Assembly (NCBI RefSeq): GCF_036541425.1
Contig: NZ_JAZHFT010000003.1
Location: forward strand, 62,001-126,000
Direction: 5' to 3'
Length of the DNA: 64,000 bases
Source of the DNA: Consotaella aegiceratis
Lineage (GTDB): Bacteria; Pseudomonadota; Alphaproteobacteria; Rhizobiales; Rhizobiaceae
A model generated the notes under the pieces. The model was not told where the DNA came from, ran no database searches, and was given only the letters and a program-made list of their open reading frames with translations. Positions within the stretch are counted from its first letter, which is position 1; every line of letters starts with the position of its first letter. Positions 54,413 to 62,761 of this stretch are shown one piece after another. The position numbers and the translations under genes are program-made.

Positions 54413-56782
54413 ATGGCGTCAAACGGCCGGAATATGAACCGTGAAGCGGAGACTATCGGGGTCGACCATGCGATAGAGCGCTCTTTCGGAGCTACCGAGG
54501 AGCGTCACCGGGTGCTCGTCGGCTCGCTGTTCGCTTCGCCGCTCTCGATCGTCATCTCGAATACGATCGGCATCCTCGTCGTCTATTTTACCTGGACGAT
54601 CACGGGGCGGCGGCACTTCGCGGTTCTGGCCGCCCTCGGCCTGACCGTTCTCCTCGGGCGGATGGTCACCCTGTTGCGGTATCACAGGGCCGATCATTCG
54701 GCCGACACGGTGGCGCGCAACCGACGCTGGAACCTGGAGTTTCAAGCCGGAGCGACCCTCTTCGCCCTCGTGCAGGGGCTCTGCTGCTTCGCTTCGCTTG
54801 CCTATGCCGACGACTTCGCCGCCCAGCTCGTGAACGTCATCGCGGTGACGGCTTTCTCGTCCGGCTACGTGGCACGAAATGCCGGGACTCCGGGTTTCGT
54901 GTTCCTTCAGCTGCTCGTCATGTGCGTCCCGATGATGCTGGGGTTGCTGTGGTCCGATCACGTCTACTACGACGGGATCGCACTGTTCATCGTCCTCTAT
55001 ATGATGACCAACCTGGTCATCACCCAATCGCTGAACAAGAACATCCGGGCGCTTGCCGAGGCCACCCTCAAGGCGCGCAGCAATGCCGCAGCCGCGAAGA
55101 AGAACGCGGATCAGGCCGCGATTGCGCTCCATGCCATGACGCATGGCCTGGCGCTCTACGACCGGGCGCTCCAGCTGGAATTGGAGAACGACCGCCATCT
55201 GGAGATGTTCGGCATCGGAACCGGGACCTCGGGTCCGGGGCTCGACGATCTCTTGTCGGCCGCGTCCGCCAACGGAAACCTGTCGGCTCCCGATGCGCAG
55301 AAGATCGGCCTGCTCGTCGCCAAGACGATGCGCACCCGATGTGCGACGAGCTTCGAAACCGCCAATCCGGACGGCCGCACCTTCGCCTTGCACATAGAGC
55401 CGACCGAGGATGGCGGCGTGCTGCTCCTCACCGAGGACGCGACGGCCGACAAGCAGGTCCTGGACCAGATCGAAACGCTCGCCCGCAAGGACGGACTGAC
55501 CGGGCTGGCGAACCGGTATGAACTCGACCGGCGCCTCGAAGGCATGGCAGGAGATCTTGCCGACGGGACGTCGGTGGCCGTCCTCTACATGGATGTCGAC
55601 AACTTCAAGGACATCAACGATTCGCTGGGCCACAGCATCGGCGACATCGTTCTGATCGCCGTGGCGTCGCGAATTCGCAGCGTGATCCGGGCTTCCGACC
55701 TGGTCGCACGGTTTGGCGGCGACGAATTCGTCGTCGTCATGGAAGGCGTCGCTCCGGACGACGCCCTCGAAAGCGCATCCCGGATCCTGGCGGCGCTCGA
55801 CGAGCCGATCGACGCGGCGGGCCACGAACTCACCGTTTGCGCGAGCTTCGGCATCGCAACCGGTCCCCAGCACGGACTGGATGGGACACAGCTGCTGTCG
55901 GCGGCCGACCTCGCCCTCTACGAAGCCAAGAGCGCCGGGCGGGGCAAGGTTGCCGTCTACAACAGCACGATGGCCGCGGGCTTCCGCCGGCGGATGGAAC
56001 TGAGCACGGAAATGCGTGCCGCACTCGCCAGCGATCAGTTCAAGCTGCACTACCAGCCGATCATCGAAATCGAGAGCGGTCACATCGTGTCCGTCGAGGC
56101 GCTGATCCGGTGGAACCATCCCGACAAGGGCTCCGTTCCGCCCGCCGAGTTCATCCCTTTGGCCGAGCGCAGCGGCTTCATCTCGGAGATCGGCGATTGG
56201 GTGATCAGGCGGGCCTGCCGCGACCTCGTCCTGCTGCCGGCCGACATCTCGGTCGCGGTCAACGTGTCGTCGGTCCAGTTCCACGATCCGGATCGACTGG
56301 TCCGAGTGGTCGAGGAAGCGTTGCGCGACGCCGGCGCGGACGGCAACCGGCTGGAGATGGAGCTCACCGAGACGGTGCTGGTGGAGGACCGCGACAAGAC
56401 GCGCCGGACCATGCAGCGCCTGCGCAATCTCGGTCTGCGCTTCGGGCTGGACGATTTCGGCACCGGCTATTCCTCGATCGGCTACCTGGCGTCCTACCCG
56501 TTCGACAAGGTGAAGATCGACCGCTCCTTTGCCGAAAACATCGATTCCGACATGGCGTGCCGGTCGGTGATGGAGATGGTGCAGCACCTGGCCAACCGGC
56601 TGGGCTTCGTGGTCGTGGCGGAAGGGATCGAGAGCCCCTATCAGCTCACGGCCATCAACGAGATCGGCATTGTGCAGGGGCAGGGCTTCCTGTTCGGCCG
56701 CGCTCTGCCGGTCGAAGAATTGCGGGCACGGATCGCGCCGGGGCCGCACCTCGCGGCCGTGAGCGATGTCGTCAATGGATGA
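54413..56782 (+). CDS. Membrane GGDEF-EAL dual-domain cyclic-di-GMP enzyme
   Basis: A 789-residue protein. About six TM helices occupy residues 37-215; a helical linker (215-245) and PAS-like domain (about 240-345) follow. The GGDEF domain has an intact FGGDEF (435-439), and the EAL domain an intact EAL (562-564 in SVEALIRW) with ELTE, DDFGTGYSS and KIDRSF, so both cyclase and phosphodiesterase activity are possible. It lacks the soluble RpfF-interaction domain of Burkholderia RpfR; the membrane domain may sense the DSF-type signal made by the upstream gene. ATG at 54434 is an alternative start. Confidence 0.9.
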   Translation: MASNGRNMNREAETIGVDHAIERSFGATEERHRVLVGSLFASPLSIVISNTIGILVVYFTWTITGRRHFAVLAALGLTVLLGRMVTLLRYHRADHSADTVARNRRWNLEFQAGATLFALVQGLCCFASLAYADDFAAQLVNVIAVTAFSSGYVARNAGTPGFVFLQLLVMCVPMMLGLLWSDHVYYDGIALFIVLYMMTNLVITQSLNKNIRALAEATLKARSNAAAAKKNADQAAIALHAMTHGLALYDRALQLELENDRHLEMFGIGTGTSGPGLDDLLSAASANGNLSAPDAQKIGLLVAKTMRTRCATSFETANPDGRTFALHIEPTEDGGVLLLTEDATADKQVLDQIETLARKDGLTGLANRYELDRRLEGMAGDLADGTSVAVLYMDVDNFKDINDSLGHSIGDIVLIAVASRIRSVIRASDLVARFGGDEFVVVMEGVAPDDALESASRILAALDEPIDAAGHELTVCASFGIATGPQHGLDGTQLLSAADLALYEAKSAGRGKVAVYNSTMAAGFRRRMELSTEMRAALASDQFKLHYQPIIEIESGHIVSVEALIRWNHPDKGSVPPAEFIPLAERSGFISEIGDWVIRRACRDLVLLPADISVAVNVSSVQFHDPDRLVRVVEEALRDAGADGNRLEMELTETVLVEDRDKTRRTMQRLRNLGLRFGLDDFGTGYSSIGYLASYPFDKVKIDRSFAENIDSDMACRSVMEMVQHLANRLGFVVVAEGIESPYQLTAINEIGIVQGQGFLFGRALPVEELRARIAPGPHLAAVSDVVNG

Positions 56783-56822
56783 TGCGAAGGACGGCGCGGC
56801 ACAGCGTGCGCCGTAGGCGACC

Positions 56823-57638
56823 TCAGCCCTGCTTATCCTCGTCCTTCAGCATCGACCAGGTGTTTTGCTGGGAGAGCATCTGCTTGAGATAGGCGACGTT
56901 GGCGGCTGCGTCGTCCGGGGCCAGTTCGGCGGCCGCGATCTGCTGCGCTTCCTCGAACCGCCCTTGCAGCCCGACGACCAGCGCCAGATTCTGGCGCACG
57001 CGGCTGTCGGCGCCCGGCTGACGCACCGCCTGGCGCAGATAGGTTTCGGCCGTCTTCAGATCGTTGGTAAGAAGATACGACATGCCGATGTTGGACAGGA
57101 TCGACGGTTCGTTCGGCTGGATGTCGAGAGCCTTGCGATAGAGCGTGCGCGCATGGTCCGGCTGGCCGAGTTGATCGAGGATCGCGCCTTCGGCCGAGAA
57201 CAGCCGCCAGTCGGGCGCATCCGGCGTCTGGGCGCGCCGCACGGTTTCCAGCGCCTTTTCCAGCTCGCCGGCCGCCGCCAGCGCCTTGCCGTAGGCCGAC
57301 AGCACGTCGCGATCCTGGGGGTGGGCGATCGCCACCTGCTGCATGACCGCCAGCGACTGGTCGTTGCGGCCCGTCATCTGCAGCGTCGTCGCATAGATCA
57401 GTCCGACGCGCTTGTCCTTCGGGCTCTTCTTGTAGGCGGCGCCATAACTGCGGACCACCTGGTCGAGCTCCGTCGAGGTCATCTCGGCCAGCGGCTTGTT
57501 CGTTTGCGGGGCTCCGATCGAACCGGTGGTCTCGTGCGAAACCGAGGCGCATCCGGCGAGCGTCAGGGCGGCGATTGCCGCGCCGCAGAGAATTCCCTGT
57601 CGCAGGGTCCGAGTGAGACGACTATGGTGCGTGTGCAA
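56823..57638 (-). CDS. tadD: Tetratricopeptide-repeat lipoprotein TadD
   Basis: About 271 residues. A TTG start at 57638 is inferred: GGAG is 8 bp upstream and the lipoprotein signal (LCGAAIAALTLAGC, lipobox LAGC) follows directly. Several TPR units cover residues 80-250 (for example HARTLYRKALDIQPNEPSIL and NIGMSYLLTNDLKTAETYLR). TadD-type proteins assist outer-membrane secretin assembly of Flp pili. It lies some 5 kb past tadC, separated by unrelated genes. Confidence 0.82.
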   Translation of the reverse strand: MHTHHSRLTRTLRQGILCGAAIAALTLAGCASVSHETTGSIGAPQTNKPLAEMTSTELDQVVRSYGAAYKKSPKDKRVGLIYATTLQMTGRNDQSLAVMQQVAIAHPQDRDVLSAYGKALAAAGELEKALETVRRAQTPDAPDWRLFSAEGAILDQLGQPDHARTLYRKALDIQPNEPSILSNIGMSYLLTNDLKTAETYLRQAVRQPGADSRVRQNLALVVGLQGRFEEAQQIAAAELAPDDAAANVAYLKQMLSQQNTWSMLKDEDKQG

Positions 57639-57721
57639 GGCGAATCTCCAGATCCCGATGCCGCCGGACGCTCCTGGTGCCGGGCGAGGGGAAGGTCGCC
57701 CGGAAGAATATTTCGTTAACC

Positions 57722-57737
57722 CTAACCGAGCGTTAAC
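57722..57737 (+). promoter_or_regulatory. CtrA-like site between tadD and aminopeptidase
   Basis: CTAA-CCGAGCG-TTAAC, one mismatch to TTAA-N7-TTAAC, with another GTTAA just to the left (57714-57718). It lies in the 124-bp divergent gap upstream of both tadD and the aminopeptidase gene. Confidence 0.45.
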
Positions 57738-57762
57738 GCGGCGTTGGCCGCAAAGGACAGAC

Positions 57763-59163
57763 ATGATGAATGAACGCCTTCTTCCCGCCGATACCGCGGA
57801 CGCCTTGCCCGTCTGGGCGGTCGACGCAGCTGGCCTCGACACGCTTCCCGATTCCGCCAGGCGTTGGGCGAAGCTCGCCGGCTTCAAGGCCGGGGCCGGG
57901 AAGGTGCTGCTGGTCCCGCACAGTGGTGGAGAGGGTTTGGCCGGCGCGATCCTCGGCCTCGGCGGCAGGACCGGCTCGCAAGCGGACGATCCGCGCCGCC
58001 TGACGCTGCTTGCCGGCGCGCTGGCCAAGGACTTGCCGGAAGGCGCATGGGCGCTGGCTGACGGGTCGCCGCTCGATCCCGAACTCGCGGCGCTGGCCTT
58101 CCTGCTCGGCGGGTATCGCTTCGAGCGCTACAAGGCGAAGGCGGCGGACGGCGCGGGCCCGCGCCTGGTCGCCGGTTCCAGCGTCGATGCCGCCAAGGTG
58201 GACAGTCTCGCCGCGGCGACGGCGCTGGCGCGCGACCTCATCAATACGCCGACCAACGACATGCAGCCGGACGCGCTGGAGGAGGCAGCGCGCGGGCTGG
58301 CGGCGGAGTTCGGAGCCGACGCGGTCTCGATCGTCGGCGACGACCTGATCGCCCAGAACTTTCCGATGATCCACGCGGTCGGTCGCGCCGGCGCCGTGGC
58401 GCCGCGGCTGATCGACCTCACCTGGGGGCGCGCCGGGGCCCCGAAGGTCACCCTGGTCGGCAAGGGCGTCTGCTTCGATACCGGCGGGCTCGATATCAAG
58501 CCGCCTTCGTCGATGCTCTTGATGAAGAAGGACATGGGCGGGGCGGCCAACGTGCTCGGTCTCGCCCGCATCCTGATGGCGGCCAAGCTCGACATTCGGC
58601 TGCGGGTGCTGATTCCGGCCGTCGAGAATTCGATCGCCGGGGCGGCGTTCCGGCCGAGCGACATCCTGACGAGCCGCAAGGGCAAGACGGTGGAGATCGG
58701 CAACACCGACGCTGAAGGCCGGCTGGTGCTCGCCGATGCACTGGCGCTGGCCGACGAGGAGGCGCCCGAGGTTCTGGTGGACATGGCGACGCTGACCGGT
58801 GCCGCGCGCGTGGCCGTCGGTCCGGATCTCGCGCCGTTCTATACGAACGACGACGATTTCGCCGAGGCTCTGGCCAAGGCATCGCAGGCGGTCGTCGATC
58901 CGCTGTGGCGAATGCCGCTGTGGCAGCCTTATGTGGGCAATCTCGCCTCCAAGGTCGCCGACATCAACAACGTGACGGGCGACGGCTTCGCCGGCTCGAT
59001 CACCGCCGCGCTCTTTCTGCAAGGCTTCGTCGAGAAGGCCAAGGTCTGGTCGCATTTCGACATTTACGGCTGGCGCCCGAAGCCGTCGCCGATCGGCCCG
59101 GTGGGCGGCGAGGCCCAGGGCATTCGGGCCTTGGCCGAGGCGCTGAGCCGGCGTTACGGATAA
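57763..59163 (+). CDS. Leucyl aminopeptidase family (peptidase M17)
   Basis: A 466-residue M17 metallopeptidase that removes N-terminal residues from peptides. The two-metal site is in GKGVCFDTGGLDIKPPSSML (Lys, Asp) and the family signature NTDAEGRLVLADAL, with a catalytic-site Arg there. The N-terminal domain (1-170) differs from PepA and fits the shorter PepB-like group of alphaproteobacteria. Two ATGs (57763, 57766) follow AAAGGACAG. Confidence 0.92.
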   Translation: MMNERLLPADTADALPVWAVDAAGLDTLPDSARRWAKLAGFKAGAGKVLLVPHSGGEGLAGAILGLGGRTGSQADDPRRLTLLAGALAKDLPEGAWALADGSPLDPELAALAFLLGGYRFERYKAKAADGAGPRLVAGSSVDAAKVDSLAAATALARDLINTPTNDMQPDALEEAARGLAAEFGADAVSIVGDDLIAQNFPMIHAVGRAGAVAPRLIDLTWGRAGAPKVTLVGKGVCFDTGGLDIKPPSSMLLMKKDMGGAANVLGLARILMAAKLDIRLRVLIPAVENSIAGAAFRPSDILTSRKGKTVEIGNTDAEGRLVLADALALADEEAPEVLVDMATLTGAARVAVGPDLAPFYTNDDDFAEALAKASQAVVDPLWRMPLWQPYVGNLASKVADINNVTGDGFAGSITAALFLQGFVEKAKVWSHFDIYGWRPKPSPIGPVGGEAQGIRALAEALSRRYG

Positions 59164-59304
59164 GGCACGCTAGCGCCGGCCCGGACGATGGCGGTTCGGG
59201 CCGGCGGCGTCGGCATACCAGGCTCGCCGCCGCGCGAAGGCCGCTTGCGCCAAGGCCCGATCCCGCTCTATGGTGCTTGGAACGGAACCGAAACGAAACG
59301 AGCC

Positions 59305-59655
59305 ATGGGGATCGAGCTTCGCCCGGCGCAGGCCTTGCGGCTTCTACACCAGAGTTCGTTGCGGCAGGCGAGAGCCGCCAGCCCCGATTTGACATTGCGG
59401 CAGACCGCGATTCTACTCACTATCTATCTGGAACTGCCGCCGCATACGGTGCGCGGGCTTGCGGCCAAGCTGAGCGTGACCAAGCCGGTCATCACCCGAG
59501 CGCTCGACACGATGAGCCGGATGGAGCTCGTCGAGCGGCGGCGCGATCCCGACGACCGTCGCAACGTGTTGGTGCGCCGGACGGTCAAGGGGAGTCTCTA
59601 CGTGTCTCAGCTTGCGGACCGGTTCGTCGAACTGGCAGGGGAATTGGCACCATGA
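59305..59655 (+). CDS. MarR-family transcriptional regulator
   Basis: A 116-residue winged helix protein: LRQTAILLTIYLELPPHTVR, recognition helix in LAAKLSVTKPVITRALDTMS and wing RRRDPDDRRNVLVRRT. Shorter than usual MarR (about 140), lacking part of the terminal dimer helices. Starts at MGIELRP. Overlaps the NlpC/P60 gene by 4 bp (ATGA), so it probably co-functions with it. Confidence 0.85.
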   Translation: MGIELRPAQALRLLHQSSLRQARAASPDLTLRQTAILLTIYLELPPHTVRGLAAKLSVTKPVITRALDTMSRMELVERRRDPDDRRNVLVRRTVKGSLYVSQLADRFVELAGELAP

Positions 59656-60515
59656 GCGAGGATTTGGACAAGCGCGTCAACGCCTTTCGTGCCGATCTCG
59701 CCGACAGCCGCCTGGAGGGGCGGGTCGAGGCGACGCGTTTCGTCGAGGGTCGGCCGGCGCGCGTCACGGCGGCGACCGCGCCGCTGCGCCGGGCACCGCG
59801 GTCCGATGCGCCGGTCGACACCGAGGCGCTCCGCGGCGAGGACGTGCTCGTCTTCGAGTCGACGGACGAGGGTTGGGTCTGGGCGCAGCTCCTCGCCGAC
59901 GGCTATGTTGGCTGGCTGGCGGAGGGCGCGCTGGGCGAACCCGAGGCGGCCCCCACACACCGGGTTTGTGCGCCGCGCACGCTGGTGTTTCCCGGTCCCG
60001 ACATCAAACGGCCGCCGCTCGACGCGCTGCCGATGGGCGCCCTGGTAACGGTGACGGGGCAGGCCGAGGATCACAATGCGCGCTACGGCCTGATCCGGCC
60101 GTTCGGGGCCGTCGTCGGCCAGCATCTGCGTACGCCCGGCGAGGTGGAGGCCGATTTCGTCGCGGTGGCCGAACGCTTTCTCGGGGTGCCCTATCTCTGG
60201 GGTGGCAAGACGGTGCTCGGTATCGACTGCTCGGGACTGGTCCAGGTCGCCTGCCAGATGGCCGGCATTTGGGCGCCGCGCGATACCGACATGCAGGAGA
60301 GGGAGCTCGGCACCCGGCTGGCCGGCATCGAGGCGCTGCAGCGCGGCGATCTCGTGTTCTGGAAAGGCCATGTGGGGATCATGATCGATGGCGAGCGCGT
60401 CGTCCACGCCAACGCGCATCATATGATGACGGCCATCGAGCCGCTCGCCGAGATGGTCGCGCGCCTCGAAGCCAAAGGCGTGTTCGTCACCAGCGTCAGG
60501 CGGCTCCGGGCGTAG
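59652..60515 (+). CDS. NlpC/P60 (C40) cell-wall peptidase with SH3 domain
   Basis: A 287-residue protein. Residues 25-140 form SH3-like domains (RVTAATAPLRRAPRSDAPVD, WVWAQLLADGYVGWLAEGAL); the C-terminal NlpC/P60 domain has the catalytic Cys in GIDCSGLVQVA, His in GHVGIMID and a third polar residue in VHANAHH. It likely cleaves peptidoglycan stem peptides. No signal peptide is apparent. Its 3' end overlaps the convergent LysR gene by 20 bp. Confidence 0.9.
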   Translation: MSEDLDKRVNAFRADLADSRLEGRVEATRFVEGRPARVTAATAPLRRAPRSDAPVDTEALRGEDVLVFESTDEGWVWAQLLADGYVGWLAEGALGEPEAAPTHRVCAPRTLVFPGPDIKRPPLDALPMGALVTVTGQAEDHNARYGLIRPFGAVVGQHLRTPGEVEADFVAVAERFLGVPYLWGGKTVLGIDCSGLVQVACQMAGIWAPRDTDMQERELGTRLAGIEALQRGDLVFWKGHVGIMIDGERVVHANAHHMMTAIEPLAEMVARLEAKGVFVTSVRRLRA

Positions 60516-61428
60516 GCGCGAGCAGCCCCGCGCCGCTCCGGCTCTGCTCCATCTCGGCCAGAATCCAGTCGCGGAAAGCGCGGATTTTCGGGACGTTGCG
60601 CCGATTCTCCGCGTAGCAGAGCCAATAGGAGCGACCTTCGTCGGCGACGAGATCGAAGGGCTGTTGCAGGAGGCCATCCGCGACCTCCTGTTGATAGAAG
60701 ACCGACGACAGGATCGCGACGCCGAGCCCGCCGATGGCGGCGCGGGATTCGAGATACTGCGTTCCCAGGAAGGAGTTCGGATGCTTCTCCGGGTCGTAGT
60801 TCGTCACGCCGGCCCGCTCGAACCAGACGGCCCACCATGGATCCCGCGGCGCGATCAGCGGGAACCTGAGGAGATCGGCCGGTTCTCGAAGCGGGCCGAA
60901 GCGCTCCAGGAGCCGCGGGCTGAGCATGGGCGCGAAATCGACCGGCAGCAGGCGATGCCCGACCAGGCCCGGCCAGCCGCCACTGCCGGAGCGCAGGGCG
61001 ACATCCACGTCATGACGCGCAAAGTCCAGCATTTCGTTGGTGGTGTCGAAGCGCACCGCGATGTCCGGGTGCTTCATCTGGAACGACCCGATGCGGGGCG
61101 CAAGCCAGTTTGCCGCAAAGGTCGCCAGAACGGTGATGGAGAGAACCGTGGCGATGCTGCCACGCACCGCGGCATAGGACGAGGCAATCAGATCGAGCGC
61201 ATCGGTCGTCGCCGGCGCCAGCATTTGGCCGCTCGGCGTGAGGCTCACCGAGCGCGGCTTCCGCAGAAACAGCGGCGCGCCGACCCGTTCCTCGAGCAGT
61301 TTGATCTGATAGCTCACCGCAGCCTGCGTCATGCCCAGTTCGGCCGCGGCCTTGGTGAAGCTGAGATGCCGGGCGGCTGCTTCGAAGACGCGGACGGCGG
61401 CCAGAGGCGGAAGGTCTCGGTGTTCCAA
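60496..61428 (-). CDS. LysR-family regulator, GcvA-type
   Basis: A 310-residue regulator. HTH at residues 8-65 (AAARHLSFTKAAAELGMTQA, then AVSYQIKLLEERVGAPLF and KPRSVSLTPSGQ). The effector domain (about 90-300) has LATFAANWLAPRIGSFQMKH and AIGGLGVAILSSVF, typical of GcvA-like proteins. A T-N11-A palindrome just before the start suggests autoregulation. The neighbouring target is unclear; a small + strand gene lies divergent. Confidence 0.9.
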   Translation of the reverse strand: MEHRDLPPLAAVRVFEAAARHLSFTKAAAELGMTQAAVSYQIKLLEERVGAPLFLRKPRSVSLTPSGQMLAPATTDALDLIASSYAAVRGSIATVLSITVLATFAANWLAPRIGSFQMKHPDIAVRFDTTNEMLDFARHDVDVALRSGSGGWPGLVGHRLLPVDFAPMLSPRLLERFGPLREPADLLRFPLIAPRDPWWAVWFERAGVTNYDPEKHPNSFLGTQYLESRAAIGGLGVAILSSVFYQQEVADGLLQQPFDLVADEGRSYWLCYAENRRNVPKIRAFRDWILAEMEQSRSGAGLLAPTPGAA

Positions 61429-61441
61429 GCGTCAACGCCTA

Positions 61442-61464
61442 ATGCATAAGCTCACCTTATGCAT
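61442..61464. promoter_or_regulatory. LysR operator: ATGCATAAG-N5-CTTATGCAT
   Basis: Perfect 9-bp arms with a 5-bp spacer (CTCAC), 14 bp upstream of the LysR start. It includes the T-N11-A core expected of LysR sites, so autoregulation is likely, with possible control of a divergent + strand transcript. Confidence 0.7.
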
Positions 61465-61550
61465 AGTGCTCGCATTTCAGTTGGAATTGCAAGGCCTGCC
61501 GACCGACATTCGACGGCAGGAACAGGGAGCCGCCCGACGCGGCATCGAAC

Positions 61551-61787
61551 ATGATCTTGAGCACCGGACTTCAGTCCGGCCGCCTCGCGGCCGGGCTCGC
61601 TACCCTCTTTGTTCTCAGCTGCATCGCCGGCCTACGCCGCTCCGGGCCTCGCTATCGGATCATCGACCCGGCGGTCCTGCCGGAGGCCAGATTGCGCGAT
61701 CTGGGCCTCGCGGACGGTCGTGGGCCGTCCCTGCATCGGACTGAGCGCTTCGAGCCTTGGACCGAGCGTTTCGAGCCTTATCGATAA
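61551..61787 (+). CDS. Possible small membrane-anchored protein, hypothetical
   Basis: A 78-residue frame divergent from the LysR regulator. An N-terminal hydrophobic segment (residues 11-28, LAAGLATLFVLSCIAG) is followed by a short charged region that includes RLRDLGLADG, faintly like DUF1127, and a repeat RFEPWTERFEPYR at the end. No clear ribosome-binding site. Position after the LysR operator supports it being a real target, but the case is weak. Confidence 0.35.
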   Translation: MILSTGLQSGRLAAGLATLFVLSCIAGLRRSGPRYRIIDPAVLPEARLRDLGLADGRGPSLHRTERFEPWTERFEPYR

Positions 61788-61816
61788 GCGCTCTTTGCCC
61801 TCGGTACGGACTCCCG

Positions 61817-62761
61817 TCAGTAGCCGGTCTGTCGATCCACGGTGTGTCGTAGGGGTTCGCCGCGCTCGAAGGCGTCGATCTGACCGATGATGAGGGGCGC
61901 CAGAGCCTCCGGCTCGGAGACGGCGGCGACGTGCGGCGTGATGAAGACGCGCGGATGCTTCCACAGCGGGCTCGCCGGCGGCAGCGGCTCACGCTCGAAG
62001 ACGTCGAGCGAGACTTCCGACAAGATCTTTTCGTCGAGGGCGCGAAGGATGTCGGCCTCGACCTGAAGCCGTCCGCGCCCCGCATTGATAAGGACCGGGC
62101 CGCCCATCGGCGTCTGCTTCTTCATCCGGGCAAACAGGCCGTAATTGAGGATGCCGCGCGTTTCATCGGTAAGCGGCAGGAGACAGACGACGATGTCGCT
62201 CACCGCCAGAAAACCGTCCAGCTCCGCCTCGCCGGCGAATGTCTGGATGCCCGACGCGGTCTTCGGCGAGCGGCCCCAACCGGCGACCGAGAAGCCCAGA
62301 CCCTGAAGCTTCCTGGCCGCATCTCGGCCCATCTCGCCGAAGCCCATGATGCCGACCGTTACCTCGCTGGCTTTGGGCTGGCGGCGCCGGGCCCGCCAAT
62401 GCACGGCGTCCTGCTGGGCGCGATAGGGGAGGCCCCGGCGCATGTGATCGAGCACCCGCCAGACCACATACTCGCTCATGCGGGTGGTCAGGTCCTCGGC
62501 GACGATGCGCACGATCGGCACGTCCGGCAACGTCTTGTCCTTCAGGACGTGGTCGACGCCGGCGCCGATCGAGAAGATCGCCTTGAGGTTGGGCAGGCCG
62601 GTGAGCAGACCGGGCGGCTGGTTCCACACCACGGCGTATTCGATCAAGGGATCGTGCACGTTTTCGGGGTGAAGCAGAATCGAGCGCTGCGGCGCGTGGT
62701 CGGACAGCGCCTTAAGCCAGCGCGTCGGCTCGAAGCCGGTGATGGACAGAAGAATCGTCAA
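61817..62761 (-). CDS. ghrA: Glyoxylate/hydroxypyruvate reductase A
   Basis: A 314-residue D-2-hydroxyacid dehydrogenase. The NAD(P)-binding motif GFGEMGRDAARKLQGLGFSV is at about 140-160; catalytic Arg in INAGRGRL, Glu in DVFEREPLPP and His in ITPHVAAVS are present. Ends in RHTVDRQTGY, typical of GhrA. It reduces glyoxylate and hydroxypyruvate. Start overlaps the NUDIX stop (ATGA). Confidence 0.92.
   Translation of the reverse strand: MTILLSITGFEPTRWLKALSDHAPQRSILLHPENVHDPLIEYAVVWNQPPGLLTGLPNLKAIFSIGAGVDHVLKDKTLPDVPIVRIVAEDLTTRMSEYVVWRVLDHMRRGLPYRAQQDAVHWRARRRQPKASEVTVGIMGFGEMGRDAARKLQGLGFSVAGWGRSPKTASGIQTFAGEAELDGFLAVSDIVVCLLPLTDETRGILNYGLFARMKKQTPMGGPVLINAGRGRLQVEADILRALDEKILSEVSLDVFEREPLPPASPLWKHPRVFITPHVAAVSEPEALAPLIIGQIDAFERGEPLRHTVDRQTGY

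Larger units (their letters stand above)
61429..61816. other. Regulatory gap between LysR and ghrA genes
   Basis: Contains the LysR palindrome (61442-61464) and a possible 78-residue gene (61551-61787), both listed separately. After the small gene, GAGCGCTT (61743-61750) and AAGCGCTC (61786-61793) form an inverted repeat around the duplicated GAGCGYTTCGAGCC. Nothing else is seen. Confidence 0.45.
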
